A stretch of 64,000 bases of DNA from Myxococcales bacterium (GCA_002728755.1 PBVT01000047.1:1-64000); one strand, 5' to 3'. Counted from the first letter of the stretch, positions 26,810 through 36,831 are shown. Numbers and translations: made by a program. Notes: generated by a model not told the origin, from the sequence alone.

Positions 26810-28891
26810 TTATTCCGAACCACGTTTATCCAATATCTTCTCAGCGACCGTGGCCGGTACCTCATCATAGTGGTCGAATTGCATCGTATACGTCGCTCGC
26901 CCCTGCGTAGCCGACCGTAAATCCGTTGCATAACCAAATAGATTCGCGAGAGGAACCGTCGCGCGGACGATCTGTAGGTTGTCTCGGCTCTCTATCCCCG
27001 AAACCTTGCCTCTCCGTCCGTTCAGATCGCCCATCACATCGCCGATGTACTCCTCCGGAGAGACGATCTCCAGGCTCATCATAGGCTCCAACAAGTACAA
27101 GCCAGCTCTTCTGGCCGCCTCACGGAAGCCCATCGCACCAGCTACTCGGAAGGCGATCTCGGAAGAGTCCACATCGTGATACGATCCATCGACTAGCTCG
27201 ACGGTAACATCAACGACCGGATATCCGGCCAGGACACCAGTGGACATCGCGCCCTTGATACCAGTCTCAACCGCCGGGATGTATTCGCGTGGAATGACAC
27301 CACCCGTGATCTGGTTATCGAACACAAAACCTTCACCGGGTTTGCCGGGCACAAGGTTCATGACAACATGCCCGTATTGACCACGACCACCAGTCTGCTT
27401 TTGATGTTTGTAATTCGTCGAGGTTGTTTTCCGGATTGTCTCTCGATAGGCAACCTGCGGACGACCTACCCGGGCTCCAACCTTGAATTCACGAAGGAGA
27501 CGGGAACATACGATGTCCAGATGAAGCTCGCCCATTCCTGATAGAACGGTCTGGGCTGTCTCCTCATTATAGGCGATCTTCAGAGAAGGATCTTCCAGAT
27601 GAAGACGCCCTAATGCGTGCGAAAGTTTCTCATTATCCGCCTTGGTCTCAGGCTCAATCGCAACGGAGATAACCGGCTCCGGAAATTCCATCGACTCCAG
27701 GGCTACTGGTCTCTTGGGACAAGAGATAGATTCACCGGTAACCGTATTCTTCAGCCCGACAACAGCGACGATATCGCCCGCAAATGCTTCTTTCAGCTCT
27801 TCGCGTTTATTCGCGTGCATGCGCATTAAGCGGCCAACACGCTCCTTCCGATTACGACGTACATTCAGAACAGAATCGCCCGTCCGAAGAACACCGGAAT
27901 AGATTCGCAGGAAAGAGAGCTGCCCGACGAATGTGTCATTCATGATCTTGAACACGAGCGCCGAAAGAGGCTCGTTATCGTCACTTGGGCATTCTACTTC
28001 CGACTTATTATATGGGTTTTCACCCTTGATCGCGGGAAGATCCAGTGGTGAGGGTAGGAACTCTATTACAGCATCCAGCAATCCCTGGACGCCCTTATTC
28101 TTAAACGCAGATCCGCATAATACGGGCGTAAGCTTCATAGAGTGTGCACCCTCTTTGAGCGCACTGGTGACCATCTCAGCGGAGATATCTTCATCACCGA
28201 GATAAGCCTCCATCAACTCATCATCAAATTCGGCCAATCCTTCGAGCATGGTCTGGCGAGCAAGATTTGCCTCGTCTTCTAGCTCGGCAGGAATTTCAAC
28301 GATCTCGAACTCCGCACCCAGGGTCTCATCGTTGAAGACATGGGCCTTCATGGTGATGAGATCGATATAGCCTTTGTATTCGGCCTCAGCCCCATAAGGA
28401 ATCTGAATCGGGACCGGATTGGAAGAGAGACGCTTTCGCATCATCTCAAGTACTCGACTGAAGTCGGCTCCGATGCGATCCATCTTATTTACGAACGCGA
28501 TACGGGGTACACCATAGCGGTCGGCCTGACGCCATACCGTCTCGGATTGTGGCTCTACACCACCCACGGCACAAAATACCGCTACGGCTCCATCCAGAAC
28601 GCGAAGACTACGCTCGACTTCTACTGTGAAGTCCACATGTCCGGGCGTATCGATGATATTGATTTGATGATCGTTCCATTCACAGGTGGTCGCAGCCGAC
28701 GTGATCGTAATTCCACGCTCCTGCTCCTGCTCCATCCAGTCCATGGTTGCGGTCCCTTCATGGACCTCACCTATGCGATGAGCTCGTCCTGTATAATATA
28801 GAACTCGTTCGGTCGTTGTCGTTTTGCCAGCATCAATATGGGCCATGATGCCGATATTACGAACGCGAGGTATTGGGAAACTACGTGCCAC
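26810..28891 (-). CDS. fusA: Elongation factor G
   Basis: The 693-residue translocase GTPase. GTG 28891 gives [20 protein letters not shown] with a GGAG site 6 bases upstream; earlier in-frame codons to 28948 would add an atypical leader. GTPase motifs are [12 protein letters not shown] (P-loop), RGITI (switch), DTPGHVDF and NKMD. Domain IV-V strings such as [15 protein letters not shown] and [20 protein letters not shown] are present, ending in a normal C-terminus. A 125-base spacer to rpsG carries no gene. Confidence 0.97.
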   Translation of the reverse strand: MARSFPIPRVRNIGIMAHIDAGKTTTTERVLYYTGRAHRIGEVHEGTATMDWMEQEQERGITITSAATTCEWNDHQINIIDTPGHVDFTVEVERSLRVLDGAVAVFCAVGGVEPQSETVWRQADRYGVPRIAFVNKMDRIGADFSRVLEMMRKRLSSNPVPIQIPYGAEAEYKGYIDLITMKAHVFNDETLGAEFEIVEIPAELEDEANLARQTMLEGLAEFDDELMEAYLGDEDISAEMVTSALKEGAHSMKLTPVLCGSAFKNKGVQGLLDAVIEFLPSPLDLPAIKGENPYNKSEVECPSDDNEPLSALVFKIMNDTFVGQLSFLRIYSGVLRTGDSVLNVRRNRKERVGRLMRMHANKREELKEAFAGDIVAVVGLKNTVTGESISCPKRPVALESMEFPEPVISVAIEPETKADNEKLSHALGRLHLEDPSLKIAYNEETAQTVLSGMGELHLDIVCSRLLREFKVGARVGRPQVAYRETIRKTTSTNYKHQKQTGGRGQYGHVVMNLVPGKPGEGFVFDNQITGGVIPREYIPAVETGIKGAMSTGVLAGYPVVDVTVELVDGSYHDVDSSEIAFRVAGAMGFREAARRAGLYLLEPMMSLEIVSPEEYIGDVMGDLNGRRGKVSGIESRDNLQIVRATVPLANLFGYATDLRSATQGRATYTMQFDHYDEVPATVAEKILDKRGSE

Positions 28892-29016
28892 AAAGATCTC
28901 CAGTCCACAGAACGAATCTGCTTGCACTTTTAAAGGGAAGACACCCACCCGTTTGAACTGGACGGGCTTCCATATGTAACGGAGACCTCTGGCCAGTTAA
29001 TCAAAGAGTGAGACGA

Positions 29017-29487
29017 TTACCAACGATAGTGTGCAAATGCTTTATTCGCCTCCGCCATACGGTGTACATCATCTCTCTTCTTTACCGCCGAACCACGTAG
29101 GTTCGCCGCGTCCAGAAGCTCTGCCGCCAAACGCTCCGCCATGGAGCGGCCACTACGACCGCGCGCAAAGCCTACAAGCCAACGGATGGCCAGTGAAACC
29201 TGCCGAGCGGGGCGAACCTCAATTGGTACCTGGTATGTCGAACCACCGACACGCCGGGATTTTACTTCTACCTGTGGTCGGACGTTTTCAACTGCCTTCT
29301 TGAACAGTTCCAATCCATCTTGGCGCGCGCGGGTTTCCATCAGACCAATCGCGTCATACAGGACGTTCTCGGCCGTAGATTTCTTTCCACCAATCATAAG
29401 CATATGAACAAACTGTGTAACCAGCGCATCCTTATACTTAGGATCGGGAAGAACTTTCCGCTTAGGTACCTCTCTACGTCTCGGCAT
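29017..29487 (-). CDS. rpsG: Ribosomal protein S7
   Basis: A 156-residue 30S head protein and assembly initiator. ATG 29487 has AGGAG 7 bases upstream and gives [20 protein letters not shown]. Other strings are [40 protein letters not shown] and [14 protein letters not shown]. Upstream in-frame codons overlap rpsL and are not needed. Confidence 0.98.
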   Translation of the reverse strand: MPRRREVPKRKVLPDPKYKDALVTQFVHMLMIGGKKSTAENVLYDAIGLMETRARQDGLELFKKAVENVRPQVEVKSRRVGGSTYQVPIEVRPARQVSLAIRWLVGFARGRSGRSMAERLAAELLDAANLRGSAVKKRDDVHRMAEANKAFAHYRW

Positions 29488-29512
29488 CTTCTTGCTCCTA
29501 CACCAATCCGAC

Positions 29513-29881
29513 TCAGGATTTCTTCGCGCCGTATTTAGAACGGCTACGCTTGCGACCATCGACGCCTGATGCATCAAGATGACCACGAACGATATGATAA
29601 CGAACGCCCGGAATGTCCTTTACACGACCACCACGAATCAACACGAGCGAATGCTCCTGTAGATTGTGCCCTTCACCCGGGATATAGGCGGTTACCTCAA
29701 TCCCATTGGTTAAACGAACACGCGCGATCTTACGCAAAGCCGAGTTCGGCTTCTTGGGTGTAGTCGTATACACACGAACACACACACCGCGCTTCTGGGG
29801 ACATGATTGCAACGCAGGGGATGTCGACTTCGACTTCATGCGTTTTCGTCCTTTTCGGACTAGCTGGTTAATCGTTGGCAC
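29513..29881 (-). CDS. rpsL: Ribosomal protein S12
   Basis: The 122-residue decoding-site protein and first gene of the super-operon. It has [40 protein letters not shown] and [20 protein letters not shown]. The lysines at the usual streptomycin-resistance sites (TPKKPNSA and RVKDLPG-like) are wild type. It starts with GTG 29881 behind a GAGG site, about 110 bases from the predicted transcription start. Confidence 0.98.
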   Translation of the reverse strand: MPTINQLVRKGRKRMKSKSTSPALQSCPQKRGVCVRVYTTTPKKPNSALRKIARVRLTNGIEVTAYIPGEGHNLQEHSLVLIRGGRVKDIPGVRYHIVRGHLDASGVDGRKRSRSKYGAKKS

Positions 29882-29998
29882 TTGGTACCTCGAAATCTCA
29901 AGAACAATACGGAAAAAATCTCAAAAGCCTCACTAACGTGTCGTGTAAAGCGTCATTGAACGCACGCACACGAAACAGCGCTTTTGCGAGGGTGCGGG

Positions 29999-30026
29999 AT
30001 TATAGGCAGGGGCCTTTCATTGTCAA
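29999..30026 (-). promoter_or_regulatory. Consensus sigma70 promoter of the ribosomal super-operon
   Basis: On the minus strand a perfect TTGACA (30021-30026) and a perfect TATAAT (29999-30004) are separated by 16 bases. The bases after the -10 box are GC-rich (cccgcaccc), as in promoters under stringent control by ppGpp. Transcription would start near 29991, leaving a leader of about 110 bases before rpsL. This is the strongest promoter-like sequence in the window and could serve all genes down to rplQ or the tRNAs. Confidence 0.92.
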
Positions 30027-30170
30027 GCGACAATTCCAGTACGCCAAGCCATTGCAAGGGATCGCGGTGATGCGAACTGCGATCCAGCTTTGAGGGAATC
30101 GGGGCTGACCTGTGCGATCACGGCACCAGGATCCTCCAAAGATCGGGGTGGTCCAAAAAAAACGGAAGGT

Positions 30171-31958
30171 TTACTTCAACCGCTTTCGAAGCCCCATCAA
30201 GGCAACCAAAAATAGAAAAGCGCTGACTCCAGCAGAGGAAATAAGCACCTGGCTCCAGACGTCGTCGGCGCTCGCTCTTGAGATACTGGTGGCGATCGCG
30301 AGCCCTGCGGTCAAGATACCATACCCCAAAACTTTCGCAGACATTCCTATGATACCTATGAACTCCCGCGATTCGGCGATTCGAACACGGGTTCGACCAC
30401 TCGCTGTTTGCTTCAAAACCTTACGGAGTTCCATTGGTAGACCGACGGCCTGAATCAACCAGTCCCTTCCCGCCTCTACCATGAACGAGGACCAATCCCG
30501 CTCTTCACCTAGGACAAACGCCTCCGCATACGGTCCCACAATCGCGACAGGCTCAAGCTTTGGATCAAGAACCGTGCAGATTCCCGTCAGCAAGATAATC
30601 GTTCGTTCTAAAAGCACCCATTCGCGCGGGACCTTGAACATCTCACCGAGCTCGCGGAGCCCAAGGTGCATATGCCTGAGATCGGCCATTATCTCTCGAC
30701 CCGTCTCGGGCTTCAGACGAATATTATCGAGTTTTAACGCCTCCAGGCGAACGTGATCAGCCACCTTGTCCTGAAAATACCGGATCACCTCTTCAAAACG
30801 TTCTTCCCTCGCATTCGGGGCAACAAAGCCCATCTTCCGTAGCGCACCAAATACGGCATCGACGTCTTGATTCAGAGCTCCTCGGAGATATTCCACCATC
30901 CCCTCGCGCATCTTCGAGCTAAGTCCACAGACCGCGCCAAAGTCGATTAGAGCAATGCGCCCATCTGGCATGACCAATATATTACCCGGGTGTGGATCGG
31001 CATGGTATCGGCCATGGTGGAAGATCTGTTTACAGTAGGCATGCAGTAGATTCTCTGCAATCTGGTGTCGGTCCAGGCCGAGTGCATCCAACTGCGTCAC
31101 ATTTGTAATCTTTACGCCATCCATCCAGGTAGAGGTGAGCACTCGACGCGTGGAATGAGACCAGACGACCTCTGGAAACACCATAACCGGATCATCCGCG
31201 AAATTCCCTGCGACCTCGGTAAGGTTTTCTGCTTCATGCCAGAAGTTCAACTCCTCGCTGATGATACCCTTCATCTCCCGGTGTACGTTGTATAGTCCCT
31301 GCTGTGGGAAGAAAAAACCAACGATACGAATCATTCGATGGAGAATCTTAAGATCCCGCGTAACCAGGCCTTCTACGCCCCGGTACTGAACCTTCACTGC
31401 TACCTTCCGGCCATCTGCCAGGCGAGCCAGATGAACCTGGCCAAGGCTTGCAGCCGCCACAGCATGTGGACGAATTTCTACGAAGTGATTGTCAACCGGC
31501 CCACCGAGTTCCGCCTCCAATACCGTACGCATCTCCTTGAAACTGCGGGGCGGAACCCTGTCCTGGAGCCCTTCCAATTCCGTTCGAAACTCTTCGGGTA
31601 GAAAGTTCGCAAGAACGCTGACCATCTGGCCAATCTTTATGAACAGACCTCGCAGATCTTCGATCAGTCGACGTAATCGTATGGCACTGCGGATATGCAG
31701 AGCCGCCAACTTCGCACGATGCCGTTCCGGCGCCATAAATGGACTACGAAATCGAAGCCAGACATAGGACCAGACCATTCGCCATGTGACCCAATATGCA
31801 TATATCGATCGAAGTAAGATTACGTTTCGGACGAGGCGTCTCTTTATAGAATCCTGTTGATCCAGAACATCATCAAAATCTGTCACGTTGGCATCAAGCA
31901 ACGAAACAACGTTGGACTCGTCCTCCACCATGGGATCAGGCGTAGAGGGCATCGTCAT
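30171..31958 (-). CDS. UbiB/ABC1 (AarF) family kinase-like protein
   Basis: A 595-residue member of the atypical kinase/ATPase family linked to ubiquinone and other isoprenoid lipids. It shows the family motifs KIGQ (108-111, in GLFIKIGQMVS), the Ala-rich loop AAASLGQVH, the VAIK-like Lys in KVAVKVQYRG, the catalytic-loop HADPHPGNILV and the metal-binding DFG in IALIDFGAV. Two hydrophobic segments near the C-terminus anchor it in the inner membrane. ATG 31958 overlaps the previous stop (ATGA) and has AGGAAGAG upstream; ATG 31952 is close by. It is coupled to the lysine-rich-tail gene. No ubiquinone genes are nearby, so the lipid it serves is unknown. Confidence 0.9.
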   Translation of the reverse strand: MTMPSTPDPMVEDESNVVSLLDANVTDFDDVLDQQDSIKRRLVRNVILLRSIYAYWVTWRMVWSYVWLRFRSPFMAPERHRAKLAALHIRSAIRLRRLIEDLRGLFIKIGQMVSVLANFLPEEFRTELEGLQDRVPPRSFKEMRTVLEAELGGPVDNHFVEIRPHAVAAASLGQVHLARLADGRKVAVKVQYRGVEGLVTRDLKILHRMIRIVGFFFPQQGLYNVHREMKGIISEELNFWHEAENLTEVAGNFADDPVMVFPEVVWSHSTRRVLTSTWMDGVKITNVTQLDALGLDRHQIAENLLHAYCKQIFHHGRYHADPHPGNILVMPDGRIALIDFGAVCGLSSKMREGMVEYLRGALNQDVDAVFGALRKMGFVAPNAREERFEEVIRYFQDKVADHVRLEALKLDNIRLKPETGREIMADLRHMHLGLRELGEMFKVPREWVLLERTIILLTGICTVLDPKLEPVAIVGPYAEAFVLGEERDWSSFMVEAGRDWLIQAVGLPMELRKVLKQTASGRTRVRIAESREFIGIIGMSAKVLGYGILTAGLAIATSISRASADDVWSQVLISSAGVSAFLFLVALMGLRKRLK

Positions 31959-32644
31959 TCGCTCTTCCTGGTCTTCTTACGCGGCGCGGCGGTCTTCTTG
32001 CGGGGAGCGGTCGTCTTTTTTCGTGTGGTAGCGGTCTTCTTGCGAGGAGCGGCGGCCTTCTTGCGAGGAGTCGTCTTTTTCGCCTTTGTAGAGGCTTTCC
32101 GCTTGGATGCCTTTCGCTTCGGCTCCACTTTCTTCGGCTCCTCTTTCGCGACCGCTTCTTGCGCGACTGAAGCTTGCTCGGGCGCCATGGCCTGGGCTTT
32201 GCCGTCCTCGTCGATCACATGGACTCCGACCTTCGCTTTCACCTCCGGCTTCACCAATCGCTTGTCATTGGGGATGAAGCGAACCTCTGCTCGCACCTCC
32301 AAACTAAGGCTTGTCAGAATCTTCTGCAGTTCCTTCCCGAGATCAACATGTTGAAGAAAGTCATTGAGCTGCCGTCCGATGACTGCGACCACTTCATCTT
32401 TCACACCATCAATGGTTCGAACCGCGTAACTCATCGCATCCTTCGGTACGAGGTTCGCAACGATCGCTTTGACGGTTTCCTCACTGATCATGTTCTGAAT
32501 GACTGTACGCATACGCTCTTCACCACTACCAACACTCCGAACCTTATTGGAGACCGTTCGCCAGATTCGGTCGGTTAGATCTCCGGTCTCGGTTTTCTTT
32601 CCACCCACGGTTCCCGCGGATGTCTGTTCTTCTTCGGTGGTCAT
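31955..32644 (-). CDS. Protein with lysine-rich histone-like C-terminal tail
   Basis: A 229-residue protein not recognised by name. Residues 1-130 are mainly helical, with VGSGEERMRTVIQNMISEET, VKDEVVAVIGRQLNDFLQHV and LGKELQKILTSLSLEVRAEV. After a short acidic hinge, the last 75 residues are Lys/Ala/Pro/Thr-rich repeats (AAPRKKTA-type units), like bacterial histone H1-like tails. The layout recalls PhaF-type phasins, which join a granule-binding helix to a DNA-binding tail, but this is only an analogy. ATG 32644 has GGAG at 9 bases. It is translated together with the UbiB-like gene. Confidence 0.6.
   Translation of the reverse strand: MTTEEEQTSAGTVGGKKTETGDLTDRIWRTVSNKVRSVGSGEERMRTVIQNMISEETVKAIVANLVPKDAMSYAVRTIDGVKDEVVAVIGRQLNDFLQHVDLGKELQKILTSLSLEVRAEVRFIPNDKRLVKPEVKAKVGVHVIDEDGKAQAMAPEQASVAQEAVAKEEPKKVEPKRKASKRKASTKAKKTTPRKKAAAPRKKTATTRKKTTAPRKKTAAPRKKTRKSE
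31970..32075 (-). repeat. Degenerate repeats encoding PRKKT(A/T)A units
   Basis: Variants of a motif encoding APRKKTA recur about five times at the end of the lysine-rich protein gene (for example cttcttgcg or cttttttcg followed by ggagcggtc). The copies are imperfect in DNA but regular in protein. Confidence 0.7.
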
Positions 32645-32664
32645 CAGTTCATTCTCCAATTCGA

Positions 32665-32694
32665 ACGATAGAAACAGGGAAACTCGCCTGTCAA
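32665..32694 (-). promoter_or_regulatory. Sigma70-type promoter for the lysine-rich/UbiB-like pair
   Basis: On the minus strand TTGACA (32689-32694) is followed after 18 bases by TATCGT (32665-32670). It lies about 20 bases before the start codon of the lysine-rich protein, so the leader would be short. Confidence 0.55.
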
Positions 32695-33031
32695 TGGTTC
32701 TACCATCATTCGTTCCCCGGAGACCAACAAATCTGATCATGGGTATTTATGCGCCGAATTCGTAGTTCAAAACGGTTATAATCAAACGCTCTCTGGTGTC
32801 CGAACCGCTCCTACCAAAAGCGATATATACAATTTTAATTGATCCTCTATACCCAATTCTGGTTCCACCAATCGCGGGCTCCATCGAAAGACATTACAAC
32901 TATCTGGTAGGGGTCATCCAACGGCCAGACACAAGCCCAGCAGCGTAATCAACGGCCTTGAAAGAGGTTTGACCAAACGGATGCTTTCCCCGGAAGGGGA
33001 CCCGTAACTACAGCGAATATCGAACTGTAAA

Positions 33032-33061
33032 TTGACGGCGAGCTTTCAAGATCGCTAGCAT
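33032..33061 (+). promoter_or_regulatory. Possible sigma70-type promoter of the caspase-like lipoprotein gene
   Basis: TTGACG (33032-33037) is followed after 18 bases by TAGCAT (33056-33061). The start codon is about 50 bases downstream. Confidence 0.5.
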
Positions 33062-33110
33062 GCTTGCGCAAGATAATTTGTATATGGCCCGGGTTGAGAG
33101 AGAAACATCG

Positions 33111-35732
33111 ATGAACAAATTTGCTTTACACATTGCGTACACATTTCTGATCTGTCTTCTAGTCTGGGGGTGCGGATCATCCGCCTCGGATGCAAACACA
33201 GATTCTGGTGGTGGCGGTGACGTGAATCTCGAAACGGATTCCTCTCCGACTCCTGATGCTGATCAGGATACCAACACGGATACCGCTGGAACGGATGTCT
33301 CCGACACCCAGGGGACAGATTCCTCTACAAATACCGACACCATTGGTAACCCCGACCAATCAACTTCGACGGATTCGGATAGTTCCACAACGGACACAGG
33401 GCAAGGCACCTTTGGTGAGGAACCGGAGTTCACCGACCTATTCATCCAGATCATTGGTCCGACCGGAAAAGATAGCGGTACAAATATCTCGGGGCTTATG
33501 CCTCTAAGCGGAATCCTGTTTGGAGAAGCAACATCCATCACATGGACAGCTTCGGATGGTGCGACCGGTCAGATTACACCCGGTCGATTCTGGAATTCGG
33601 GTCCCATCCAGCTCGCTCCAGGAGACAATACGATCACAGTGACGGCCCTCAGCGCAGATGGGCAAGAAGCCTCGGATGAGGTGGTCATCACTTACAACCC
33701 TGGCTTCCAGTTCGGTGACTACCTTGAGGTACAACCACCACAGCTCTTCACCAATAAGACAACGGATATGCGCGCATCCATCGCGATGGGAAGCTACGGC
33801 ACCTATGATGCAAGTACAGTCAAACTTCATCGAGTCGACGCGAGCGGAGTTATCATCGAAACCATCGCAACGATGAAAGATGATGGCCAGGTCGCAACAA
33901 CCTGTGATGAAATTGAAGGTGATGGTGTCTTCTCTACTTGCATGAGTCGTAACCCGAGCCAACCAGAGACATTACACTTCCGAGTTACCGTAGAGGTTCC
34001 GCTGGACCTCAGCGTGTATGACGCCTATTCACCCGTCACCGATATCGAGGCGATCTCGCCTGTCTCACCCGGCATCTGCCAATCCGTTGTACAGCTGACA
34101 ACCTCGGCCCGTAATACCTACGAGGACCGCATCGCGGATGGACAGAGCCACGAAGATGCCCAGGCCGCCGCACTGTCTGTCTTCACCAACTTTGGTGAAG
34201 TAACTCACGCTGGCGTCAGCCCTGATGGTTATGGCCTATGGATGCGGCATCAGACCGGTCTTCTGGGAGTCGTTGGACTTGCTCCAGAAGGATATCGAAG
34301 TGGTGACACTGGGACCGTAGACGGAGGTCTTACAAATCTGAGTAACCAACGTTCACTCCTCAGCCGTCATTCGATGGTGTTCGCTCCCTACCGAGAAGAC
34401 CTGGGTACCATGGATGAATCCATTGAAATCAAGTCTTCTCTCGAAGACGTGGAATGCCCACCGTTCAGCGTCCAGGAGTATGTAAACGCAGACGCACAGT
34501 TATCCAAACTTCGTTCCATATATGAGTTCGGTGTCATAGCATTCGCGACCCATGGAGAGGTGATGTTCGACGGGATAGAGCCCGGCGTTGCAGACGCCTA
34601 TGGATGGGAGAATGAAGGAGCACAAGAGGTCCTATGGACCGGTGAAGAAATCAACTGCAATAATCTGTCGCCAAACACTCCTGTCTGTGAGTCCGAGAAC
34701 GATTGCGCTACGGGATCCGCCTGTATCGCAGTGAAGGTCACTGCTGGAAATATTGAGGGACGGTGTGTCGATCTCCGACATGGCGACCTGCTCAACGGAC
34801 GAATTGCCTTGAGTCCGGATCGATACGCAGTACTACCTTCGTTCTTCTCGCATTACGCACATCGTGACTACCCGGAAAGCCTCATTTATATGGGCGCGTG
34901 TCGAACCATCATGAACGGTACCCTTGCCGCCGCCTTCTTTGCCAATGGGGCCGTCAGTATCGCAGGCTTCTCCGACTATGTGACCGAGTCTTTTGTGAAA
35001 GAGCAGGGAACCTATCTATTCGAGCAGCTGCTCCTGAAAAATGAAGATACTGGCCAAGGTATCAACCTGACTGGAGACGTATTGCCGGGTTCTATTGAAG
35101 ATCCAGAAACTGGTGGAAAGTTCTGGTTGTTCGGAGCACAGAACCTGTCCATCATGAACGCCGACCTGGTGAATCCATCCTGGGAAAATGGTGGAATTGC
35201 TGGTTGGGACCAAGATGGGGATGGCCGTGTCATCTCACAACTCGGATGCTATGCGCCGGTACAGGGCAAATATATGGGCCTTCTGAGTACTGGTTTAGGC
35301 TTTACCAAGCAGACCGGTGAACTATCGCAACGGTTTTGTATACCCAAAGACAAGACCGAATTGCGTGTCCGCTGGCGTTTCATGTCCGAAGAATTCCCTG
35401 ACTTCTGTGGCAGTATTTTCCAGGATGAGTTCCGAGCCACCCTCGAGAGTGACCTGGGTGAAATGGATGTGGTCAACGTATGGGTCGACTCCCTTTGTCA
35501 GCCGTCCTTATGCCCGTTCACCGAAGCCTGCGGGATTCATTATGTCGGGTTGGACCAGGCCTGTGTCGCTTTTGATCAAGGCGATGTATGGACGACTCCC
35601 TGGCGAGAAGCTGTTGTCGACGTGACCCCATTTGCCGGTCAAGGCCCAACAACCTTGAGGCTGTTTGCTTCGGATCAGGGGGACTCCATTTACGATACGG
35701 TGATTCTGGTCGATGACATCCGCTTCAAATAG
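33111..35732 (+). CDS. Lipoprotein with caspase-like (clan CD) His-Cys signature
   Basis: An 873-residue lipoprotein. ATG 33111 starts a signal with lipobox cysteine Cys21 (LVWGC), followed by about 90 residues of Asp/Thr/Ser-rich linker. An Ig-like beta domain follows (GDNTITVTALSADGQEASDE). The central part has VIAFATHGE (His481) and, about 115 residues later, LIYMGACRT (Cys597), followed by FFANGAVSIAGFSDYV. That strand-His-Gly, strand-Cys, Gly-Ala order is the pattern of CHAT/gingipain/caspase-like cysteine peptidases, with a Cys-rich insertion between the two. The end resembles beta-sandwich choice-of-anchor domains (GDSIYDTVILVDDIRF). The stop overlaps the next gene by 20 bases. Peptidase activity is inferred, not shown. 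Confidence 0.65.
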   Translation: MNKFALHIAYTFLICLLVWGCGSSASDANTDSGGGGDVNLETDSSPTPDADQDTNTDTAGTDVSDTQGTDSSTNTDTIGNPDQSTSTDSDSSTTDTGQGTFGEEPEFTDLFIQIIGPTGKDSGTNISGLMPLSGILFGEATSITWTASDGATGQITPGRFWNSGPIQLAPGDNTITVTALSADGQEASDEVVITYNPGFQFGDYLEVQPPQLFTNKTTDMRASIAMGSYGTYDASTVKLHRVDASGVIIETIATMKDDGQVATTCDEIEGDGVFSTCMSRNPSQPETLHFRVTVEVPLDLSVYDAYSPVTDIEAISPVSPGICQSVVQLTTSARNTYEDRIADGQSHEDAQAAALSVFTNFGEVTHAGVSPDGYGLWMRHQTGLLGVVGLAPEGYRSGDTGTVDGGLTNLSNQRSLLSRHSMVFAPYREDLGTMDESIEIKSSLEDVECPPFSVQEYVNADAQLSKLRSIYEFGVIAFATHGEVMFDGIEPGVADAYGWENEGAQEVLWTGEEINCNNLSPNTPVCESENDCATGSACIAVKVTAGNIEGRCVDLRHGDLLNGRIALSPDRYAVLPSFFSHYAHRDYPESLIYMGACRTIMNGTLAAAFFANGAVSIAGFSDYVTESFVKEQGTYLFEQLLLKNEDTGQGINLTGDVLPGSIEDPETGGKFWLFGAQNLSIMNADLVNPSWENGGIAGWDQDGDGRVISQLGCYAPVQGKYMGLLSTGLGFTKQTGELSQRFCIPKDKTELRVRWRFMSEEFPDFCGSIFQDEFRATLESDLGEMDVVNVWVDSLCQPSLCPFTEACGIHYVGLDQACVAFDQGDVWTTPWREAVVDVTPFAGQGPTTLRLFASDQGDSIYDTVILVDDIRFK

Positions 35733-36831
35733 ATCTGCTATACAACATATGTTCCATGGAGTGCTCGTAGGTCTCCTGTTCCTAAGCACAGCTGCATTGA
35801 GTCCTAATGCGTATGCCGGCTCCTCGCTTCGAACCATGGCCATCCGCAATCTACCGCCCGGCGGTGCTGGATTCGGCTTCGGGCTTCGACTATCCGGCTC
35901 ACCTATGGAGGCGATCACAAAGCAAGCGATCGCAGACGCCAAAGAACAGAACCCGCAGGCTGAACCGGTCTTCGACGTTCTCAAGCAGGTAGATCCAGCA
36001 CCACTGGAACAGATGAATATGAACCAGATTCAGGCGGAGCTTCTGGCTATTCCTGGCCTGACCTCGGAACAAAAAGAAGCGATCTCCGAGCTCCCCCTGA
36101 ACGAGCAGACCAAACAACAGGTCCTCTCCGTACTAGAGATCCTCCAGGACAAAGAAGAGAGCTTCGCCTTCGCTGCCTCTCCCTATGCACAGATACGGTT
36201 CTCTGGCGGCATGTTAACAGCTGCCGTCCCCTTTGCTGCGTTCTATCTTTCCGAAGACACAGCCTACTCGATGGGCAATATCAACCTGGATCTTCGCTTC
36301 GCGCATTCCACTCCGGGACCTGCGTCAGTGGGACTTGGCTACGGCATTCATCTGTACGCACCAACGGGAACCGAACGTGCGAATTCCATAGCCCTCAATA
36401 ACGTTCTGGATGGCCCAGCCTATCTGCACGAATATCTGACGCCGGCTGTGTATATGTTACTGGCAGCAGACATGACGATTCTGAGTTTGATCGCTCACGG
36501 TGAAATCGTACCGATGTTTGCAGTACGAGGATCTCCGGCCCAGGATCTGATGATCTACGGCCGCTATGGTTTTGGGGTTGGCCTTAATCTCGCGCTTCTT
36601 AAAGCGCAGGTCGAAATCGCTGGAACGAGTAGCCTTAAGAACGCACAAGCCTTTGAGACGATGGTCTTATTAGCTAGTCTAGGCTTCGATTTGGCGATCC
36701 TTCGAACGCAGATCGGAGTTCAACTACCACTCAGCCCCATCGACTCCACGTCAGCCGGCGCCCTGCCTAGCGCCGACTTCAGCAGCGCACCCGATTATAC
36801 CGTGGTGCTGAACATGGAGTTTGGGTTTTAA
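35713..36831 (+). CDS. Predicted outer membrane beta-barrel protein
   Basis: A 372-residue exported protein not recognised by family. A signal peptide (VLVGLLFLSTAALSPNAYAG) is followed by a helical, Gln/Glu-rich region to about residue 150, with QIQAELLAIPGLTSEQKEA and NEQTKQQVLSVLEILQDKEE. The remaining part alternates polar and hydrophobic residues as in barrel strands (VGLGYGIHLYAPTG, IYGRYGFGVGLNLA) and ends in MEFGF with a C-terminal Phe, typical for outer membrane proteins. It begins inside the end of the caspase-like lipoprotein gene and may act with it. ATG 35749 is another possible start. Confidence 0.6.
   Translation: MTSASNRSAIQHMFHGVLVGLLFLSTAALSPNAYAGSSLRTMAIRNLPPGGAGFGFGLRLSGSPMEAITKQAIADAKEQNPQAEPVFDVLKQVDPAPLEQMNMNQIQAELLAIPGLTSEQKEAISELPLNEQTKQQVLSVLEILQDKEESFAFAASPYAQIRFSGGMLTAAVPFAAFYLSEDTAYSMGNINLDLRFAHSTPGPASVGLGYGIHLYAPTGTERANSIALNNVLDGPAYLHEYLTPAVYMLLAADMTILSLIAHGEIVPMFAVRGSPAQDLMIYGRYGFGVGLNLALLKAQVEIAGTSSLKNAQAFETMVLLASLGFDLAILRTQIGVQLPLSPIDSTSAGALPSADFSSAPDYTVVLNMEFGF

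Larger units (their letters stand above)
32645..33110. other. 466-base intergenic region between divergent genes
   Basis: This is the only stretch over 300 bases without a gene. It carries a promoter candidate at each end (32665-32694 minus, 33032-33061 plus). A lone TATAAT at 32777-32782 on the plus strand has no clear -35 box. I see no RNA gene, repeat or convincing small reading frame in the middle. Confidence 0.6.

Noticed and set aside
32777-32782. Perfect TATAAT on the plus strand upstream of the caspase-like lipoprotein gene
   Set aside because: It is about 330 bases from the gene and has no -35 box at normal spacing; a nearer candidate exists at 33032-33061.
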